This document shows positions 56,101 to 64,000 of a stretch of 64,000 nucleotides of DNA, piece by piece. The number at the start of each line of letters is the position of its first letter. Positions within the stretch are counted from its first letter, which is position 1. Origin of the DNA: Mastigias papua (taxonomy: Eukaryota; Cnidaria; Scyphozoa; Rhizostomeae; Mastigiidae); NCBI GenBank assembly GCA_964019165.1, contig OZ025269.1, forward strand, positions 339,501-403,500. The letters are read 5' to 3'. Under the pieces are notes generated by a model. The model had not been told where the DNA came from, did no database searches, and saw only the letters and a list, made by a program, of their open reading frames with translations. The position numbers and the translations under genes were made by a program.

Positions 56101-59100
56101 CTGTTTACTTTCTTTAATTAGTATTTCTCTGTTATGGCTGTATTCATGCATTGAAGATTCCTGCAGTCAAATTTGCATTCACTAACACAAGATCTATTTG
56201 ACCACCTGTCTTTATCACTTTTGTAATCGGAGTTGGATTTTTGATTTCATTGATGGATCAATGCAATCAGAGCATGAGATGCAGTCAATATGAAGTCAAC
56301 GACTGCCTTAAAATCTAAAGATTTGGGAAAACACAGGAAGTGATTTGAGTACTCCATACCATTGAACTGAACCATGTGTTATGCTGTTCTGTATCTCATA
56401 CTGAGAAATGATGTTTATAGGAGATACTGAGTGGAGTCAAATGGATATAAGTTGGGTTTTTGGAATGAACTTATATTTTGAAGTTTCAAAAACTTTTAGA
56501 AGAATGAAAAACATTGATTTCTGAATCATGAGTAATGACATTCATATATTAATCTCGAGGTGAAACTGCGAGGTTGGAGAGTATAAATGTTAGTAATCTC
56601 CTGAGATCTATTGTAGGAAAAAAGTGCATGAATGACTTTTAAAATGTGGAAGAATCTGACTTCACATGTTTTTAGTAACTCTTAGGTGAAAAACGAGACA
56701 ACGAGAGTTATTTTCCTTGAATCGTGCGTTGTTTGAATCGTGATCCCCTGAATTGATTAATGATAATCGTATAAACGAACTTTTAGTTAAAACAGCAGAA
56801 AGATTGGTACAAAATATTGCAATCTGTCATAGTTAATAGTCAGTATAATAGCAGATAACTTTTTAGGAATTACTTGCCAAATTTAGCAATCTTTCTATTC
56901 CACGTGAAATATCTGTAAAGGTGACATATGAAATTTATTCCATCATGTATTCATTCTTGAGTTGTTATAAATTCCCTTCTTCCTTCTTTTCATTCACTTG
57001 TGCAATCATTTGTTCTTTCGTTAGTTAATTCATACGTTCATCTGTGTATCACCCTTTTATACGTCATTCATTTCGTTGATTAGTACATTTGTGCTTTCTT
57101 TTTTATATTTACTTTATCGTTTGTTAATTCATGCATTTACTGTTTAACTTCTTTCTCTATTCAGTTGTTCAAGTCGCTTGTTTATGTAGTATTTTGTTCA
57201 GGAGTTTCATTAGTCTTACTTACATTCTCCCACTTCTTCGAGAGCTTGTCAATTTTTTCAACGTACAATTTCACGCCATTGTTCAATTTTAGTGTGACAA
57301 GTGCTACATTGTAGTATTGCAGTTGTTTTTGGGCACTTGCGTTGCCACATAGTGTACAATTTTCCAGTTATTTGATTTTTGCTCTTTGCTCTTGGTAAAA
57401 TAGTTTTATTTTTGCAGCAACTCAAAAGAAGCTATTTACACCTGGGCCATTGGAAGTCAGTCATGATGTAAAATGTGCTATGCTGAAAGATCTTGGTCAC
57501 AGAGATGCTGAATTTGGCAATGCTGTTAGCTTCATTAGGAAGAAGCTGTTGGAAATTGCGCAGGTTTCGGAAGAGGAATACACTACTGTTCCAATGCAAG
57601 GAAGTGGGACTTTTGCTGTTGAATCTGTGTTAGGGACAACTATCCCAAAGGAAACAGGGAAAGTTTTTGTGATCACCAATGGAACATATGGTAAAAGAAT
57701 CGCACGCATGGTCGATATGATGGGGTTTGAAAATGTACGTACGATTTGGAAGATGTCATCTAAGCTTTCTATTTTACTTTATGCTCTACGTTCAAGCAAT
57801 CTACAATTGATTCTTGATTTGGGTCAAAGTAACATCTACGTGACAACGAGTAGTAGATTTTATTTCCGTAAATAAGGGAAATATTAGCTATTGTAGACAG
57901 ATCAAATAATTATTTATTCCGTCATTATCATTCTTGTCTTCTTTCGTAGGTGGTTCTGGAAGGAGAGGAGAATACCCGGGCAGAAGTGAAAGCTGTTCGT
58001 CATGTTTTATCAAACGTAAAAGACATTTCGTCAGTCATAATGGTTCATTGTGAGACGAGCACTGGTGTCGTTCACCCTGTAGAAGAGATTGGTAAAGCTG
58101 TTAAGGAGCATTTGCCTGATGCTGATTTTATTGTTGATGCAATGAGCAGCTTTGGTGGAATCCCCTTGGATCTAAATGAAGCAAACATTGCATTCATGAT
58201 AAGTTCAGCTAATAAGTGTCTCGAGGGCGTTCCTGGTTTTGCGTATGTTATAGGACGAAAGAAACGGTTGCTGGAATGCGAGGGAAGATCGAAAAGCTTG
58301 AGTTTAGACCTCGTTGATCAGTACTTGACATTGGAGAGGACTGGACTATTTCGATTTACAGCGCCTACTCACACAATCCTCGCTTTCAGGAGGGCTCTTA
58401 TTGAATACGAAGAAGAAGGAGGCCTTGAAGGAAGGGCTGCAAGGTAATGATTCTTGTGATTTTATTTTTATGTTTGTATCTGTAGATTTGTAAATATATA
58501 ATGATAAAGTCAATATAAAAAATTGCTAAGATTTAATCTTATCGATGAAACTTCGGTGTAGGCCTAATGTAGGATATTTACTTTTTTGTGTGTTACGTCG
58601 GTCTGTTCCAAACTGCCCCAAGCCCAGATCAGGGGCTCAACTACGGGGGTCCTGGGGGTCTGGATCCCTCCTCTTTTCTTTCAATAGCGTCAAAGTGCCC
58701 CTTTCTTGGAATAGTTTGGAACTACTTTTTGCATTTTTGCGGAAAAGATCTGATTATAGTCACCGTAAGACTTCCGTAACCAAGGGGGGCCAGGGAGATG
58801 CCACTTTTAGAGTCTTGAAGTTTAACTCAGTGCCCCTATATAAATGGTGCATTCTAACATTTTTTGCATCACAAGCCTTTTACTAACATGCCAAATGTAA
58901 CAATTATCTAAGAACATTCAGATGCTCGAAATAAAATAATCTTAAAACTTATTAGGATTTAGCGAAAAATTAGGCATTATCATAAAAATTCTGCAGTTCA
59001 TTCCAAAATCATAATCTTTCGTCATCTATAAATTCCCTTCTTGAATAGGCCATGCTGAAAAATAGTTCCAGAATTTGAGTAGGCGAGGGGAAACGTAAAA

Positions 59101-60612
59101 TCAGACCCGATAAAGGCACTTGTGTGGCCAGGGACAAATGCATTAATCAGATCAGGCTGAATTGCAAGCAGCTCACGACTTTTCATCGCAGACGTAGACA
59201 TCACGCACACCATAGATGCCTTCATTTAATCTCCTTTCTTTAAAACTCTTCTTCGCTCGCCATCTCTTAATTTTCATGACATTTCTGTTTTGGGGAGAGT
59301 TGATTTTCCCCAGCATTCCTCAGTGAAAACAACCAGAGACTGTGAACTTGCTTGTCTCTCTTACGAAAGAAAGATTCTAGTGGAAGAAATCAAATCTAGC
59401 TTTACCTTCTACCCCATGGGAGTCTAAACTTACTGTGTTCATCTCTTTTGGTCATTGTTTCCGTGTGGAGAAAAGTCGTTGATGTTTTACAGGTCCGTAG
59501 GCAGCTGGCACAGACTGGGGAGGAGCATTGTTTCTCGTTATGAGATAAAACAACAATTTGATGCATCTCGAAATACAATCTCAGAAATTACTGGGGGCTT
59601 GCCTGTCCTGCCCCACCACAGTTTACGGGGATATTGTTTAGCCAAAGTGTCTTTGCTTTCCATTCATCAGGCATGGTGCCTTTGGAGGATGAAGACTTCA
59701 ACCGGAATATTTTTCAAGAAACTCTATTTTGCTTTTCATGCAAGGTTTTTCGGGGATCCGCAATTGAGCATTATACTAATCAGCAAAATTTTATTCTGGC
59801 AGATGCCTTTTTGGGCAAGTATAGAGGGATGAATTTGAAAAATTTTCTGTCGTCACTAAAGTAAGCATTGAGTCTTCCCACAACCCCGCCCTAGGCCACT
59901 TAGCAGGCTGGTAATTACCACGAAGTGGAGTAACTGTGCCCCTCTCTCTAAAAAATTCCTTTTGGCTTCGTCCTATCCTCTCTGGCAACTAAAATTCCAA
60001 TCTGTTTTCTCTTGACAGAACTTTTGTTGTGCCTTTTTATGCGAAGTAGACTGCTGCTCTCATAAATTCTTAGCTGCGCGCTTGCAAGTGCTACCTGGAG
60101 GTTTTATAGAATTCAAAAATCTAGCATTGCTGATTAGAACTTTTGCCCTTCAATGTTGACTGTTTATGTGTCTGAGACGCATTGTTACTTTTTGACCAAT
60201 ATATAAGGAAAAGTGTCATATTTACTCAAACCTACTCTGCTGACATTATGTTGTCTCTTTATTTTACAACAATAAAACTGTTTAATGGTTTTTCCTAAGG
60301 TATAGAAAGAATTGCAGTATACTAAAAGCTGGAATGAAAGAGATGGGATTCAGAGAGTTCTTGGATGATTCACATGATACCTACATCATAACATCATTCT
60401 TTTTCCCAAATGATCCTAATTTTAGTTTTGAAGAGCTAGATGCCAGATTGGGGGCCAAGGGTCAAGGTATTTACCCCGGACAAGTGTCTAGTGCCCCATG
60501 TTTTCGTATTGGTAATATTGGTCAATTGTACCCTGATGATATGATAAGCTTATTAGGTTGCATACGTGAAGCTTTGTTAGAAATGAATGTTAAACTACCG
60601 CTTGAGCACTAA
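53120..60612 (+). CDS. 2-aminoethylphosphonate:pyruvate transaminase, paralogue B
   Basis: Four exons in phase: 53120-53252, 57418-57734, 57950-58443, 60300-60612, giving 418 residues. Exons 2, 3 and 4 are exactly as long as those of paralogue A (317, 494, 313 nt) and the intron phases are the same. PhnW landmarks are all kept: LFTPGPL, MQGSGTFAVESVL, MVHCETSTG, VDAMSSFGGIP, SSANKCLEGVPGF with the PLP lysine, FRFTAPTH, and CFRIGNIG. Exon 1 encodes a basic presequence (MLRKSFVILKSNKKPLWYGV) without acidic residues, probably mitochondrial. Exon 1 was chosen because its donor phase and position match paralogue A; it is 4.2 kb from exon 2. By hand count 56 of about 105 residues in exon 2 are identical to paralogue A, so the duplication is old. 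No frame damage is seen; both copies look functional. Confidence 0.9.
53253..57417. other. Intron 1 of transaminase B
   Basis: 4.2 kb with no feature I can support. Pyrimidine-rich ATTCATTC-like words accumulate in 56990-57130. The open frames in 53264-54516 have no family features. Confidence 0.4.
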
Positions 60613-62228
60613 GCAGACTTTATTTCACAGAAGTTGAATGTTTTACATGTAGATTTGCAGTCTTGGTTATATTCGAGGGGAATTGCTATTGTTGATGACT
60701 GAATAAGTTGAATACTCAAAGTAACCCCCCCCCTCCAGATCTGGATTGTTTGAGATAGCATTACATATCTTTTGCCTTTGAACTTTTCGAATCAGTTCCT
60801 TAGCTGAACACAATAGATAGCAATCCATTTTGAAGCTTAAGATCTTTAGAGTGAGGTACTTGCTTGAAAAGAAAGCTGTTCAAGTATAGTATTCCCGTAG
60901 CCACCTTCTTCTATAATGTTATATTACTGACATTTCTTGGAATTTTGTCTGATGAACCACAGTATCAATTTTTAATTTGTTTTCACCCTTCAAGTTTACT
61001 TTAGTCCAATTTTCCAGACAAACTGTAGGAACAATTCTACACTCCACAGCGAAAAGAAATATATATATTCCCCATAGCGTTTTTTAGATTTGCATTTACA
61101 AATAGATGTCCACAGTGAGTAACTATCTTTCAGAGTATCTTTGGTATGTTAGATCGCAGAAGTTACATTCTGTCTACTAGTTGTAAACTAGGTTATCATT
61201 GGACAGATTTATATTAGCTTGGCTATATTTACTTGTACTCAAAAAAGTAGTGTTTACCAGTTGGAAGTAATGAAAACTGCAGCACGTATTGCCATTCTTG
61301 TTTACAATGCTTTAAGATCTATAATCTAATCATTTATTCTTTTTCATCTTGTGTGTTCTTCTTTTTTCATCGTTTATTGCTTCATTTCGCATTTGATGAC
61401 TACAGGGATCATAGAAAACAGTTAAAGATCCTGATAAAATATGCCTTTGCAATTAATTTTTTAATTGCGCTCCTCACAATCCATTTCGAAACAATGAAAT
61501 TTGCCGTCAGAATTTTGGGTACTGCACCCATGAATAGTTCTAGTAACTTTCTAAGACCAGTAACAGATACCTTTCAAGTCGTATGAAAAGAAATTCATAT
61601 TCATATCGTTGGTAAAGATATGGAGGGAGTACTAAATGGCTTTTCATTCTCAATATTAAATGATAACTTAGGATTTGAAAGACAGCTGGACCTCAATGCT
61701 AAGTATCATGTTAGTAATGTATAATAACATTAACATAATATTTTGAATGTCACGACGAGGCTAGCCTCGCATTGCATTGAAATGGCGCGATCATTTGCTT
61801 TCACATCACTTCTTAGACAGGTAAATAAATCCGGATGTTTTACATTCTTATACTTAGTACAAAGCTCTTGTGGAACACAGAATCTGACCATCTTTGTTTT
61901 GGGACATCTGCAATGCAGTATCTTCTTTATTTATTTCTCAGGCTCATTTTAATTAGCTAGGAGAAGGCTCTATCTTTCTGAGAGTTCAACTCTTTCATTC
62001 ACTCATTGATAACAAAGCATTTTCTGATTGGCATATTTGCCAGTGCAGCTATATATATATTTTAAAAATTTTGCCTAAATGCTGTCTAAAACCAACGTAA
62101 AATCGCACAACTCTAATTGCAAATATTATGCTTTTAATTCAGTCCTGAATAACTTGTTTCCTTTGGGTGACATTGTATCAATAGTCTCGTATAATTTCCA
62201 ATTTGAATGTTTTACTTGAAGGGAAAAT
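60613..62228. other. 3' flank of transaminase B; no gene seen
   Basis: I found no AATAAA close behind the stop codon and no exon. The short frames at 61353-61952 are featureless. Confidence 0.35.
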
Positions 62229-62874
62229 GCAAACAGATCTGTGTAAGAATTATCTGTGAGGATAATAAATATATACCCTATTTCTTTGATTATAAGCCAC
62301 GTTTCCTTACATGCCGCATTGAATGACACTCATAAAAATATAAGCTGCCCTTGATTATAAGCCACACCTACAAAACTCATACCTGAATGCATATTTTTTT
62401 ATAAAGAAACGGAAACAAAGATCATAGTATACAGTACTTCAACTCAAACGCCTTTAGAGATATGAAAACTTCAGATAAATAGCTTAAGCAACAAAAACCA
62501 TTGTCCAGCACTGCTTCCTAACTGTCTTCAACATCAGTATTTCTTCCTCTCTGTCCAGGAGTATTTCTTTGTCATCTTCATTGCTAGCTTTAAGGCAGCA
62601 GGAGAGGTTACTTGAATCATTCATTGTTGTACAACAAATGTCAAATGACTTTTTCAAGACATAAGTGAAGTGTTATGATGGTTTGACACCTTGGATAAAA
62701 AATGTAAGTTGCCCTTGATTATAAGCCACAACAAAGCCTTCAAAATAAAAATCTAAGCTGCAGCTTCTAATTGAAGAAATGTGGTATACTTGAGAATACA
62801 AGTGTATTTATGGCATAGTATAGTAGCAAACAGATCCATGTAAGAATTATCTGTGAGGACAATAAGTATATACA
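62229..62874. repeat. Pair of 49-bp direct repeats around an inverted-repeat element
   Basis: 62229-62277 and 62826-62874 both begin GCAAACAGATC and contain TAAGAATTATCTGTGAGGA; about five bases differ. They are 597 bp apart and bracket the element at 62272-62788. Confidence 0.75.
62272..62788. mobile_element. Inverted-repeat element with GATTATAAGCC motifs
   Basis: The left end is TATACCCTATTTCTTTGATT; the right end, reversed, is TATACCACATTTCTTCAATT. TTGATTATAAGCCAC or a close form occurs three times inside. It is 517 bp with no coding sequence. The TATACC-type ends recall 52301-52402. Confidence 0.55.
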
Positions 62875-64000
62875 CTTGAAATGTCAGGTATACTTATTGT
62901 ATATATTTATAGGGTATTAAGTACATTTATTGGCTTTTGTTAAAACTGCTAAAATCAGCCCATATACCACACATCTGTCTTTTATATCTTCTCAAATGGA
63001 GAAACCAGCCCACTACCAATTTTCCCACTGAAGTTTAGCAAAAATTCAGATAAAGTGTAGCTCTTGATCCTTGGCTTGGGTTGTTTCATTTTTTCAATAG
63101 TTCATGCCAGATGGAGATGTCTCTATCATCTGTTCTTTCTATATCTGATTCATCAATTTTTTTGACCGATTTGTTGTCTTTTGTACTGGCCTTTTATAAG
63201 TACAGTACTTTGTTAAGTATTTTAGCAGAGTTTGGTTTTTGCATTATTTGTGACATCTATAGTTTTGCTAAATGATTCTGTCATTCACAATAGGGTACAC
63301 TTGTCTTCTGTGTGCCGCCATTTTCCCATAAAGGAAGTAGTCAACAAAAATGACCTTTTTACTGAGCTACTGACTTGCTATTTGTGATTATCCAGTAGCA
63401 ATCTAGGAATACAAATAATAAGGTGTCATATTTCTAATGATTAAATGGTTTCCCTATTTCCAAATTAATATTTTCAATATTTTTAGATGCTACAAAATAT
63501 GATATGTTAATATATATATATTTATATATTCCATAAATATTCAGCCTGTATCAGTGGCACTGCAATCAGAGTACTAAGGGGTGTACCTTACAGGGAGTAT
63601 CACCATTTCTAATGGCTGTTTGTTGAGTACTGATCTATTAGTAAGGTCATTGGATCATTTTTCAGATTCTTTAGTTGGTTGGTAGAAAGCTAATGCATTT
63701 ATAGTTAAAATTAAGGGTCCAAAATTGGAGATATTTGTTGCTAAAATTTAACTATGCATCCAACTGCAGTCAAAAAGGGCAAAGTAAATCACTAAAAGTA
63801 CTTTTTCATTTATTATACCATATTGTATATTCTCTTCATATTCTATGCCCTTTTCCTTTTTTGTATTAAAATCCTTTCTGATCTTCCTTTGCTGTATTAC
63901 AGTTCCTTTTCTTGTGACAATGCTTTTTGTGATAGCTTCCTAATGTGCTTGGCTTTCAGAAATAGTATTGCTATTTTTTTCAAGAGTAAGTTTCAAAAGA
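62875..64000. other. No gene seen
   Basis: AT-rich sequence to the window edge. I see no exon or RNA gene. A short palindrome TATACTTATTGTATATAT lies near 62888-62905. Confidence 0.3.

Overview
This is a piece of an animal nuclear genome. It has GT-AG introns in every long gene, a forkhead transcription factor, a kinesin, AT-rich non-coding DNA, and many non-LTR, hammerhead-bearing and terminal-inverted-repeat elements. Nothing bacterial is seen: no operons and no ribosome binding sites. A marine invertebrate, perhaps a cnidarian, is my guess, because the window has two 2-aminoethylphosphonate transaminase genes and a FoxQ2-like gene. That assignment is inference.

Layout. (1) 63-6434, plus: ten exons holding the 3' two thirds of a kinesin gene; the first exons lie left of the window. 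(2) 9219-16442, minus: a ten-exon gene that I could join with every phase consistent. It encodes about 1137 residues with two cadherin-like beta-sandwich domains, a RING-like and TRAF-type zinc-finger block, another zinc finger and TPR repeats. (3) 16.5-32.6 kb: no confident gene. It holds a short hAT-type element, about 0.75 kb of 5-bp satellite, a tRNA-like relic, a foldback element, a decayed RTE-like LINE and a hammerhead next to a TA microsatellite. (4) 32717-33553, plus: an intronless, divergent forkhead (FoxQ2-like) gene. (5) 33.6-41.2 kb: repeats, including a hammerhead-bearing repeat with a LINE tail inserted in it and a 1.9 kb inverted-repeat element. (6) 41329-48796, minus, and 53120-60612, plus: two head-to-head paralogues of 2-aminoethylphosphonate:pyruvate transaminase (PhnW family). 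They have the same four-exon structure, and both have presequence-like N-termini. (7) 60.6-64 kb: no gene seen, one inverted-repeat element.

How the parts relate. The two transaminases are the only genes in the window with an evident common pathway, phosphonate metabolism (2-aminoethylphosphonate plus pyruvate to and from phosphonoacetaldehyde plus alanine). The kinesin, the beta-sandwich/TPR protein and the Fox gene look like unrelated neighbours. Much of the non-coding DNA is explained by small mobile elements. The most notable are a dispersed repeat with type-I hammerhead ribozyme cores (five copies) and several inverted-repeat elements whose interiors are built from copies of their own terminal motif.

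Exon borders were worked out by hand from splice sites, reading phase and protein-family alignment from memory; no search or transcript data were available.
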